Origin: Ophiocordyceps camponoti-saundersi (nom. inval.)
Taxonomy: Eukaryota > Ascomycota > Sordariomycetes > Hypocreales > Ophiocordycipitaceae
DNA: 64,000 nt
Direction of reading: 5' to 3'
NCBI GenBank assembly: GCA_003339415.1
Contig: PDHQ01000154.1
Span: 17,535-81,534 of the forward strand
The notes under the pieces were generated by a model. That model saw only the letters and a list, made by a program, of their open reading frames with translations, did no database searches and was not told the origin of the DNA. Below are positions 1 through 11,622 of the stretch, one piece after another; within the stretch, counting starts at the first letter, position 1; each line of letters opens with the position of its first letter. Both the position numbers and the translations under genes were made by a program.

Positions 1-8
1 TAGTTACT

Positions 9-2132
9 TACTTTATATCCTATATCCTTATATTAAATATATATAAGTTAATTATTTATAAGAAAAAGAGAGCGTGCTATTAATATATATATTAGTAAAA
101 CTTTTAGTATCTAGGGGTATAATAAAGCTAACTTATTTTTATGTTTATAGTCCTTATAGCTTTAGAGGCTTAAAGTTTAGCTTACCTTAACTTTAACCTT
201 AGCTAATTCTATCTAGTTAATTCTAGTAATTAGGCTGCGATATAGTAAGCGCTATAAGTAATATAATTATAAAGGTATTTTATTAAGGAAAATATTAGGG
301 AAAGCTTATTTTAGGAAAAATAGAAGTTATAAGTAATATTAGTTATTTAGATATTTAACTTTAAAGATCTTATCTTAAAGCGAAGCTTAAATATTACCTT
401 ATTATTATATTAGGTAAATATTTAAACTTCTCTTAGAAAAGGTCTCTTATTATAGCTATAATAGCTACTTATTCCTAAACTTATTAATCGGCCTATTTAG
501 CTACTTAGATCTCTAAGGAGGCTTAAATAATATCTTAAGCTTCTACTAAGCTAGCTATAGTTATAGCTTACTATAATATAGTAATATAATATAACTCCTA
601 ATTAGTAATACTTAAGATAAATTTATAAATTATTATTTTAAGAAATATAATTTTTAAAGCTAATAATAAGTAAGTACCTTAAATAAAGTCCTTTATATTA
701 ACTAATTATAAAATCTAATATATTTTATTATAATAAGCTTAAAGGGTTTTTTTTAATTTTTACCTAAATTAAGCTAATATCCTAAGCTATTAAGGGATAT
801 AACTTAGGGTAAATCTCTTTTCTAAAATTATTTATAGTAGGTAAAGATTTTTAGGGGTAGCCTCGCCTATCCTTACCTACTTATAGATATTATATAATAT
901 AATATTACTATTAACGAATTCCGTAGCCTTACTTATTAAGCTAATATTTATAACCTTAATTTTTTATTATAGCACTTAGTAGTATTATTTAGTTTAGTAA
1001 AAGCTAAGTTAATTACTTTAAGCTATCTATAAGTATTTTTATTTCCCTTAAATTTACCTATATCTTTATTTATAAAAAGCTTAATAACTTAGTTATAGCT
1101 ATTTAAAGATTAAGGCTTATCTATATTTAGGTTTAGTATATCCTTAGCTATTTAAAAATATATACTAAGAAAAAAATATTATTATTTAAATTAGAAAGCT
1201 ATAATAAACTTAGATAATATAAAGAATAAATAAAGATTAATAAAAACTAATATAAGGCTTAAATAAGAAAAAAATACTAAATATAATAATTTTAATATAT
1301 AATCTTAATATCTTTAATATATATTCTATATCTTTTAAAAAAAACTCTTTTTTTCTTTTAGAAAAAAGAGAGAAAAAAAATAAGGAAAAGGAAAAAAAAA
1401 AGGGAATTTAGCTAAATACTAAGTTAAGGTAAAAGCTATTTTAACCTTTAAGTAAAAAATTATAAATTATTAAGCTTTTATAAGTCTATATTAAGGAAAA
1501 AGTTAAGCTATAATAAGAAAATTAAGTTTAAGTAACGAAAAAAGTTTAGAAAAAAAAATTAAGGATAAAGCTTTTAATAATATTAATTTAAAGGTTAAGT
1601 TAGTTAGTTATATAGTTCTCGTTTATAGCGGGTAAGGCGGATTACGCTAAGGGCTTAAGACTTTTTATTTTAATTATTAGATAAATAGCCTTATTACCTA
1701 ACTATTAAAGATAGCTTTATATAGCTATAAAATAATATAATAAAAGAAAACCTATATATAGGTAGTAAAGTAAAGTTAATTATATATAAAAATTAGAAAA
1801 GCCTAAGCTATCTGTTTATATCTAAAATATAAGAGTCACACTTATATAACTAAGTTAGGTTAAGTAACCCGTGCCTGCTATCACACACACATATACACAC
1901 ACATATATATATACCTGTATATATATAATAGATAAACAGCTCTGTCACCTAACTATTAAAAATAGTCTTATATAGCTACTAAAATAAGTAAAAGAAAGGG
2001 TCCTATATATAAGAAGTAAAGCTAGTATATTATATCTATTCTAAGAAGGCTCTAAGCTATCTATTTATACCTAAAGTATAAGTATTATATCTATCTAACT
2101 AAGTTAGGTTATATAACCTATACCTACTATTA
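9..2132 (-). repeat. Left (3') LTR of Gypsy-1
   Basis: Matches 9211-11524 in direct orientation, for example the paired purine block with GTGCTATTAATAT (about 61-90 and 9255-9285). Its right end CCTACTATTA corresponds to the unmutated CCTGCCATCA at 11515-11524, so the element-strand 5' end TG has become TA. Near the right end the LTR carries two related copies of a roughly 200 bp terminal segment (about 1670-1880 and 1936-2132), separated by a CA/TA microsatellite. The right LTR has only one. The second copy is the closer match to the right LTR. The left boundary is uncertain because it lies at the window edge. Confidence 0.75.
1880..1936. repeat. CA/TA microsatellite with retained CA
   Basis: A dinucleotide tract of alternating CA and TA runs lying between the two LTR terminal segments. 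It is one of the few places in the left flank where CA dinucleotides survive; the neighbouring 1930-1952 also keeps CAG and TGTCACC. Either the tract expanded after RIP or it escaped it. Confidence 0.7.
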
Positions 2133-5100
2133 TATTTACTACTATATAAAGATAGTTTAAGGTATTTATCCCCTTTTAAGATTAAGGAAAGAAAAAGAAG
2201 ATAATAAAGAGAAAAGGAAAAGGAAAGAATATATATAAATTAAGCTTTAAGCGATAATCCCTTTACTTTTAACTAAACTTTATTAAGGCTTACCTTAATT
2301 TTACTATACTTAATATTTACTTTACTACCTACTACTACTATATTTACCTTTAAAAGCATTAAGTAATTTAAATTATTTTTAATTAATATAATTAGCGTAT
2401 TTATCTTATCTTCTATAATCTTTAATCTATTAGGGGCTTATATAGGAAAACTTAAGTTATTAGTTATATTAAGTATCTCTTAAGCGTAAGCTAATAATTT
2501 ATAAACGTAAGTCGTAATCCGCCTTAGATTTAATTATACTTAGCTAAATAAACTCTTAAGTAAGGACTTAATAAAATAATCGCCTAAATTAACACTCTCT
2601 AATATAGGTGCCTATCTCCTATATCTTTTCTTTACTTAATTTCTTACTATAATAAGGGGCTTAATAATAATAAGGTTTACTAAGTTAGATTATAAGCTAA
2701 GAAGTAGCTTAGGGAGTTATCTATATTATAAGTTACGGATTAAGTTTATTCGAAGTTATAGTCCTAAGGTATAATACTTAAGTTATAGCGTATATTTCCT
2801 TTAAGGTAAGACTTAAGGCTAGTACTTAGGTAATAGGGCTTAGTAATAGTAGTTATTTTTAAGCTATTATCGGCTATTCTAATATTAAATATTTCTTAGG
2901 CTTTTTCCCGGAAAGCTTCCCTTTAAAGGGCTAAATTACTACTAGTCTTTCCTTTATAATACGTAAAGATTAAAATATAAACTTATTCTATTCGTTAATC
3001 TAATAATAGGTTTATTAATATATTACTCTTAAAATAGAGTAATAAAAATACTTAAGTTCTCTTAGAGATATATTCTTAGCTATAATTTTTAGTTACTTAA
3101 GGTATCCTAGCTTAGATATTAGGTTAGGGAAGTTAGTTAGCGGGTTAATAATATTTATATTAAGGAAGTTAGTAATAATATTAAATATTTAGATTAGGTA
3201 TATAAGTATAAGAGGGAACGTTAGAGGGTATTAAGTTATTATAATATCCTCGATCCCTTATATTTCCTTTATCTTTACTTTAAGCTAAGTAAGCTTTTAA
3301 GGCTATTATATAGATTTTATTATAAGCTATACGATCTATTATCTTATTATAGCTTAACTATATAAGGTATTACTTATTACTATAATAGTAGCTTTCGATA
3401 GCTTTATAAAAGCTAAATATAAAAGTTATATTTATTTTAATAAGTAATCTTTAATTAGGTAATATTTAGCTTACTTAAAAGCTATTTTAGCTCTAATAAA
3501 GAAGGTAGTAATTATAAGTCTAACTTTTAACTAAATAAGGTCCTTAGTATTAGGTATATCTAAGTAGTTAAGTATTATTTATAAGTTAGGCTATGCCTTA
3601 AAGCGTTTATAAACTATCTTTCTATTTATCGCCTTATTAGTAACTTATCTTAAGCTTTTAAGTAGCTAGTATAAGTTTTAAGGCCTCTTATATATCGTAA
3701 TATCGCCCTCTCTAAAGCTTATAATAAAGGGGATAAGGCTACTAAGGCTTAGGTAAGGGGGGATAATTATAGGTATAAGATTTCTATCGGAAATAAGATT
3801 ATCGCCTTCTTCTATATTATTCTATATTAATATATTAAAAAGCTCTTAATTTATAAAATCTAGTATAATATCGGTCGCCTATAATAATACGTTAATAGGC
3901 GTCTAGGAAATTATATTTACTAAATATATAACTATAAGTTAAAGCTACCTAGATATATTATAATAAGAGGAAACCTTAATAGTAAGATAAGTTAAGGTAA
4001 ATATAGTAGATATAAGAGAAAGAGGGTATATAAGAAAGAAAAGAGAAAAGAGAAATAAGTAAAAGAGAAAATACTTAAGTTTAAATTAGTAAGGTAAAAA
4101 AATAGGTCCTTTTAAAATCGTCGTAAGCTAGCTAGCATAGCTAGTATTTACTAGTTATCGTTTTTTAAATATTTAAGCTATATAAGGAAGTGCTTTAATA
4201 AGTCCTAGTAAAAGGTTAAGTTTATTATACTCTTAACTATAATATTATCTATATAGCGAATCGTCTATAAAACTTTTCTTACCTACTAGTCTAGCTTAAA
4301 TAAGCTAACTTAGGTTAGCTATAGCTTAGTAAGTTTACTTTCCCTAGCTATATATACGAGATTACCTAGCTTAAATCTAGCTATTTTAACTATTTCCTAG
4401 TAATATTTATAGCCTTTAGCTTTTAGTTTAAACTTAGCCTTAACTAAGCTTTTCTAGTTAGAGGTTTTAGTAATATAACGTAAAATTAGATTAGTATATT
4501 AACCTCCTATAAGCTATTCTACCTTCTTATTAGCTTTAAGAGCTTTAAAAACTTCTAAAGATAAGGTAAGGGGTAATAACTTATCTTACTATATATTATA
4601 TAAAATCTTAGATAGCGAGAAGCTAAGTATTCGAACTATCCTATAATTTAGCTATCTTATAACTTTTAATAAATAATTTAACTAAGATAATTCCTTAAGC
4701 TTAGCTTAATTTAGGACTTATAAGAAGATTTAATTTATAATTTTAATAAGGCTAATATTTCGGTAAGACTTAAATAAGGCTAAGATATAGGTAACGCGTT
4801 AAGCTTTTAGGAAAGCGGCTATTTCTCTAAATAAGAAAGTAAACCTAGGGTCTAAGTATATAGCTATAAGCGTAAGGGCTACGAAGTTTATTTAGCTTCG
4901 TAGTCGAATAAGGGTTTCTAATATACTTATTATCTAATACGCTATTAACTAGGTAAACTTTAAGAAATAGTTAATAATAACTAGCACGAACTTAGCGCTA
5001 TTACTAATAGTAAGGAACGGCTTAATATAATCTATATTAATAACTTAAAACGGGGCGCTAATAATAATAGGTTAATTTAATAACTTAGGTATACGAGGTA

Positions 5101-8100
5101 TAAAGAATAAATACTTAGTATAGCTTTTTACGTAAGCTATAATATCTTAAGCTATATTTAGCTAAAAGATATAAATAAAAAGTTATCTATATATTAGCTT
5201 TAGGCTAAAATATCTTACTTTATTATAAGCCTATCTTAGTGCTTTAGGCACCTTATTTAATAAAAGGTAACGCTACTAATCTTTAGATAAGTAGCGATAT
5301 AAGAAGATATGCCGCTTAAGGTATTATTAAAAGGATAAGGCTTATCGTTTTACTTATACTAATCTAATCCAGTCCTAAGGATTAGTTAATCTTCCCTTAG
5401 TTAGCTATCTAACTAGCTTCTTATATTAAGTATTTTAAGTAAATCTAGCTAGAGATATAAAGGTATTAAGCTATCTTAAAATAACTATTATTAGTATAAG
5501 TTTCTTAGGTAACTTCTATCCTATCTACTACTATAATAACTTAAAGGCGTTCTATTATAGCTAAGATAGCTTAAGTAAGGTTTACTTAAACTTATCTATT
5601 AGTAATATTTTAATCTTATTACCTTTTAAATATTTAAGTAAGTTCTTAAAGCTAGTTTTTCTATCCTTCTATCTTTATAAGCCCTTACCTAAGTTAAAGT
5701 AGCCGAAATCTATAATATTTAAAATATTATAATTATTAGACGGGAATAAAGTCTATAATAGGCTATCTATTATAGTATTTCTATTTTTAGAAATATATTC
5801 GAGGATAATATTAAGCTACCTTAGCTTTATTACCTACTTAGTATAGATACCCTTATATCTTTTTACTTTTAGGAACTAAGTTAAAGGTAAGTAGTTAGTA
5901 AAGATTACTAATAGCTAAATAGTATAAAAAAAGTGCTTATATTATTAGTAAAACTTAATAATAATATAAAGTTCCCTCTTATATATCTTATAATTCTGCT
6001 AAGTTTTTATAAGTAAGAATAAATTATAAAAAATAAGCACCTTAACCTTATCTCTTTCTTATAGTATAATATAGCTTACGCTATATTTTAATATATTAGT
6101 ATAAACTTATACTAGCTTATTAAGCTTAGGGCTATATATTACTATTATAGCTTTAGCTATAAACTTTAAAATCGTAAAAAAGAGGGCTTTATATAAGCCT
6201 TAAATAAAAAGTATATTCCTAGTAAGTTTAGTTAAAGGTTTAGAAAGCTCCGTATAGTTAGTAATTTATCTTTAATATAAGCTTATAGCCCCTAGGAAAG
6301 CTTAAACTTATTACTAGTTTACCGGCATAAGCTAGTCCTTAATCTTTTATAGCTAGCTAGGCTTTATCGTAATCTAACCTCCTATATAATATACCTATCT
6401 AATAGTAAGGATATTTATTATTCCTAGGAAAACCTTCTTAAAACTTAATTAGAGGAGAGCTTATAGTAATTATAGTAAGAAGTAATCCCTAATAAACTAC
6501 TACTACTCCTCGAAGCTTACGTGCTTAGTAAAGATATTATTAATATAGTTATCTAAGGGTATAATATAATTATTTTCTAAAGGTACTACTAGTAGTAATA
6601 GCTTAAGTAAAGGTTTAGGTATAGCTTTAAAAGCTAACTTTATTATCTTAGTAAAGCTATAAGCTGCTAATTAGGTTTCTTATAAAAGTCTTATTAGTTA
6701 TAATTAAGAAAAACTTAGGATTTAAAACGCTAGAATATAACGGAGCTTAGGGGCTATAAGTATAGCTTAGTAGCTATATTTTAAATCGAATATACTAAGT
6801 AAACTAATCTTAAAATCTAAAAGTTAGTTATAAAATTTTAATAGTAAGGGAATCGTAATACTTAGTAAGTTTTTATTTATATTATAGTAATTTATTATTA
6901 GCTTTTACTTAGCTTAGGAATTAGATTTATCTTTAATAACTATAATAAGTTTAGCTAATTATTAGCTTAGTTTACTATTAGCTATTATTATATACTTATA
7001 AATCTTAGAGTTAATATTCTTACGAATAATCTTTTCTATTTAATATTACTATAAAGTATTCTATTTTCTCTTTTAATTATAGTATTATAAATTTATCCTA
7101 AGTATAATCTTTAGGTAATATAGGAAAAGGTTTATTAGTAATATATCCTTTATATCTTAACTTTTAAAGTTACGATATATATAAAATATACGTATAATCT
7201 CCTCCCTTAAGTATCCTAGGACTAGGGGTCTAAGCGTAATATTATATAAATCGAACTACTTTATAATTAAGTCTCTATTAATAGTTTAGTTAATATCTTA
7301 CCGCTAGACTTTTCTTTATATTAGGAATAAGGATACTAAGGGTTTTATTACTTAGGGACCTAGCTAATATTATCTATTTAGCCTCTAATATCGCTTAGTA
7401 TTAAAAGTAACCTTTAAGCTAGCTACCGCTCTCTTAATTATAAGAGGCTTAGGTAATAGCTATTTAAAGTAAAATAAAGCTAGTATAAAATAATCTTAAA
7501 ATTTAGCTTTAATATTTATATTATCTCTCCTTATTAGTTAAGGTACGTAATAAACTAGAGGGGTAACTAGGTTAAAGTAAAAATATTTAAAAAATAATAT
7601 AAAAATATAAGCTTCTTATAAATATAGTTTAGTAACTTACTTAGGTTATTATTAATATTTTAATTTAAAGATTTTATATTAGATATATAGTTAGTATTAA
7701 AGCTATTTATATTTAAGTTTATATCCTCTTCTAAAAATAAGGAAAAATCTAAAAATATTCTAATAAACTTTTTTAATAAAGGCGGCGTATTAAGGGTAAG
7801 TATAATTTTCTACTAGTTAGTAAAAGCTATAACTAGGCCTTCTAATATAATTAGTTTATCCTTTTTAGAAATCTTACCGATTTTAATAATACTTTTTTAT
7901 ATATCGATAATAGCTCCGATATCGAATAATTATAGGAGTCCTAGGATAACGGGGATATTATTCAAAGCTATAAACTTATTTTTAAGCTTAATAATAGCCT
8001 AAACTTCCCTATTAATACCTTATATAAAAACTTAAAAAATAGTAAAGTTTTAAATTAGCTATTTTCCTATATTAGTAATTATTATAAATAGCCCTTAAAA

Positions 8101-9210
8101 CCCTATATTACTTAAAGGCCTAGTTTTAATATTATATTTATAAATAAAGTTAGGGTTAAGAAAGTTTACCTAAGATCCTTAATTAGCTAAAATAATAATA
8201 AGGGATAGCTTAAGGGATATATGCTTATTTAATTTATTAAATATAATAGTATATAGGACTTTAAATTACCTAATAGAGTTCTCTTACTATAATCTAATAT
8301 TTACTATAAATTAGTTAAATCTAGTAATATTACTATTTACTATTATTATCTTAGCTTTAAGTTTAGCCTTAGCTTTGCTTTTTCCTTTTTTTATTTTAGT
8401 TAAAGCTTATCGCTTACGTAATAATAGGTATCGGAATTACTTAGCGCCCTCTAAACTTACCTATTAGAAGTTAATTAGATTAATTAATATAATAAAGCGT
8501 TTTATTAGCTTAACCTAATTAATATTACTTATACTATCTCTAGCTTATACCTTTACTAATCCTCTTAAAGCTTATTAAAATATATATAGCTTATTAAAAA
8601 ATCCTATATTTAGGTCCTTTATAACCTTAGCTAGTTTCTTATAATAAAATATAAGTTTAAAATTTAAAGCTAATCTAAAAGTCTCTTTAATAATATCTAA
8701 GCGTAAAGATTAGCGCTTAATAGGATAATAGTTATCTAAGCTTACTATTATAATAATTATTATAAATACCTTTTAGATAATCTTATTAAGTTTAACCTTA
8801 TTATCTTTTACTAATATAATCTAGTTTAACTTATTTACTAAACTTTTTTTTAGATCTAACTTATTTATTATAATAATAAGGGTCGCTTAGATAATAAGAG
8901 TAGTATTTTCCTAATCTAAGCTTAACTTTAGTAAGACTATATTTAAGTAAATTTAGCTAAATAAATTACCCGTTAACTTACTTAATATATTATATAGCTA
9001 TTAGATTAGTTCTTAAGTTAAGGATTATTCTAAGTAATTATTAAACCTAATACTAACTTAGTATATTAGAATCTATTATATTAGCGCTAATAAAGGGATA
9101 GCCGGACCCCTAATACTTAGAGTATTAGTAAACTTACTAAAGATAAGCCCTTTAAAAATATTTTTCTCCTAAGCTTATAAACTTTTATAAAATAGAATAG
9201 GATAATTTAA

Positions 9211-11524
9211 TACCTTATAGCCCGCTTCCTTATACTAAATATATATAAGTTAATCTTAAAAAAAAGAGAGAGTGCTATTAATATAAATATTCGATAAATT
9301 CTTAATATTATAACTTATTATAATAAAACTTACTTACTTAGATACCTAATATCTTATTATCTTAAAAAGCTTAGAATTACCTTATTCTTAACCTTAACCT
9401 TAACTAATTTTATTAAGTTTATTTTAATAATTAAGTTTTACTATAATAAATATTATAAATAATATTATTTTATAAATATCTTATTAAGGAGTATATTTAA
9501 TAAGGGATATTTTAGTAAAGTTAAAAGCTATAAATATTATTTATTATTCTTACGCTTAACTTTAAAGATCTTATCTTAAGGTAAAGCTTAAGCGCTATCT
9601 TACTAATATATTAAGTAAATACTTAAACTTCTCCCGGAAAAGATCCCTTATTATAGCTATAATAGCTACTTACTCTTAAACTTAGCGGTTAGCTTATTTA
9701 GCTACTTAAATCTTTATAAAAGCTTAAACGATATTCTAAGCTTTTACTAAATTAATTAAGGCGGTAGCTTATTATAATATAATAATATAATATAACTTTT
9801 AATTAGTAATATTAGAAATAAACTTATAAATTATTATATTTAAAAATATATTTTTAAGAGCTAATAATAGGAGGCTATTTCGAATAAAATCCCTAATATT
9901 AACTAATTAAAGCGTTTAGCGGGTCTTATAATAATAAGCTTAAAAAGACTTACTTAAGCTTTAGCTAAACTATATTAATATTCGTAACTATTATAAAATA
10001 TAATTAAAGGTAAACTTTTTTTTTAAAATTATCTATAATAGATAAAAGTTATTAAGTATAGCTTTACTTATCTTAGTACGTTTATAAATATTATAAAATA
10101 TAATATCGCTATTTATAAAGTTTATAGCTTTACTTATTAAGTTAATATTTATAACCTTAATCTTCTTATTATAATATTTAGTAGCTTTATTAAGCTTAAT
10201 AAACGCTAAGTTAATAGCTTTTAGCTATTAGTAAATATTATTATTACCCTTAAACTTACTTATAAGTTATATCCCTATTAGTAAGGGTTTTAATAACCTA
10301 GCTATAGCTATTTAAAAATAAGAGCCTATTTATATCTAGGCTTTAGTCTAAGTTTAGGATATCCTTAGCTATTTAAAAATAAGTATTAAAGAATAAGGGC
10401 TATTATCTAAGTTAGAGGGCTATAATAAATTTAGATAATATAAAAAATAATTTTAAGTTAATAAAGAATAATATAAGGCTTAAATAGGGAGAAGATATTA
10501 AGTATAAGGACTCTAATATAAGGTCTTTATATCTTTAATATATATATAAAGAAAAGAGAAAAGAAAAGAGGGGAGAAAGGAGAGAAGGGGATAAGTTAGG
10601 TATTTAATTTAAGTAAGAGCTATCTATATCTATAAGCTAAGAGGTAGGAGACTAAAACCGTTAGGCCCTTATAAGTTAGGAAAGGGAAGAATTAGGTAAG
10701 GAAAAGTTAGGTCTTAGTTAAAGAGAAAGTTTAAGAGGAAAAAGGGGTAAAGATAAGGCTTTTAGTAATATTAGTTAAAAAGGCTAAGTTAGTTAGTTAT
10801 ATAGATCTAATCTATAGAAGGTAAGGCGGTTAGCGCTAAGGGCTATAAGCCCCTTATCTCGGTTACTAGATAAATAGCTTTATTACCTAACTATTAAGGA
10901 TAGTCTTATATAGCTATTAAAATAAGTAAAAGAAAGGGTCCTATATATAGGAAGTAAAGCTAGTATGTTATATCTATTCTAAGAAGGCTCTAGGCCAGGG
11001 TTTAAAAAAAGTCAGTTAAAAAAGTTACAGAAGACTACTTTTAGTTATTTTAAATAAACTAGTTTATTTAATTAAAAATTAGGGCTTTATATATAAATTA
11101 TAAAAAAAACACTATTAAATAGAGGAAAAATACCTTTATAAGTATATATTTTTTTTATATTAGTAATCTTAGTTATATAAGCTATAAATAGCGATTAGTT
11201 ATTTAGTGACTAAAGTCCTTAAAAAATAAGGACTTTTTTCCTTTAAAAATTCCTTACTAATTAAGAAAAAATAATTAAAAGAAAAAAAAATAATAGCTAT
11301 TTAGCGAAGAATTTACTTTATTTTATAGCTTTTTTAGCTACTTATTTACTCTTATTTTACGCTTATAACTTTTAAAAAAGTTGCGACTTTTTTGCGACTA
11401 AAGTTATGCAATTAGTCAGTCGTTTTAAACCCTGCTCTAGGCTATCTATCTATAGACTATACCTAAGGTATGAGTGTTATGTCTGTCTGACTAAGTCAGG
11501 TCATATGACCTGTGCCTGCCATCA
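9211..11524 (-). repeat. Right (5') LTR of Gypsy-1, interrupted by a hAT MITE
   Basis: Direct repeat of the left LTR; about 1.87 kb once the MITE at 10996-11434 and one 8 bp duplication are removed. On the element strand it starts TGATGGCAGG (complement of 11515-11524), giving the canonical TG end. The last 85 bp (about 11440-11524) keep many CA and TG dinucleotides, whereas the rest is stripped of them, so the RIP border falls inside this LTR. It contains two perfect or near-perfect palindromes, CTGACTAAGTCAG (11488-11500) and GGTCATATGACC (11499-11510). The LTR end lies 98 bp from the SEC15 start codon and the element is transcribed away from that gene. Confidence 0.75.
10996..11434. mobile_element. 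hAT-type MITE, 439 bp, perfect 8 bp TSD
   Basis: Begins CAGGGTTTAAAA and ends TTTTAAACCCTG, a 12 bp perfect terminal inverted repeat. It is flanked by the perfect 8 bp duplication CTCTAGGC at 10988-10995 and 11435-11442. Removing the element and one duplication restores the LTR, which continues uninterrupted in the left copy (near 2040). An 8 bp TSD and CAGGG termini are typical of the hAT superfamily. There is no room for a transposase, so it is non-autonomous. The interior is AT-rich with few CA/TG; the ends keep them. The same CAGGGTTTAAAA terminus recurs in the larger elements at 19018, 55692 and 58159. Confidence 0.9.
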
Positions 11525-11622
11525 ATGATATATACCTAGCTTGGCTTGGCACCCCTGGGTATTAACGTACATATGTACTGTTTTCTCGAACTCCTTTGAA
11601 GAGTCTCTGTCAGCGGCGTAAC
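11525..11622 (+). promoter_or_regulatory. SEC15 5' region squeezed against an LTR
   Basis: Only 98 bp separate the LTR end from the SEC15 ATG, so the promoter and 5' UTR must be very short or extend into the LTR. The segment has normal base composition with CA and TG present. It contains the 12 bp palindrome GTACATATGTAC (11567-11578). No TATA box can be assigned with confidence. An in-frame TAA at 11563 closes the reading frame upstream, with no ATG between it and 11623. Confidence 0.45.

Larger units (their letters stand above)
1..11524 (-). mobile_element. Ty3/Gypsy LTR retrotransposon (Gypsy-1), RIP-inactivated
   Basis: A long LTR retrotransposon read on the minus strand; the left end is at or just beyond the window edge. 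Two direct repeats (about 9-2132 and 9211-11524) frame a 7 kb interior. On the minus strand the interior gives, in the normal Gypsy order from right to left, a reverse transcriptase with YINN in place of YIDD (6536-6547), the RT/RNase H connection (about 6180-6450, with recognisable FLG-like and KPLTKLT-like blocks), an RNase H block with an NYxIYxREL-like pattern (5959-5998), and an integrase core resembling IDYIxPFxTxSNxAKFVLV (about 4900-5075). Every frame is full of stops. RT before RNase H before integrase is the Ty3/Gypsy order, not Copia. About 2 kb between integrase and the left LTR, and the gag region near 7.5-9.1 kb, were not resolved. CA and TG are nearly absent throughout. Confidence 0.85.

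Noticed and set aside
11596..11622. Upstream extension of SEC15 to a TTG start at 11596
   Set aside because: TTG starts are not expected for a nuclear gene. The first ATG in frame is 11623, and a stop lies at 11563.
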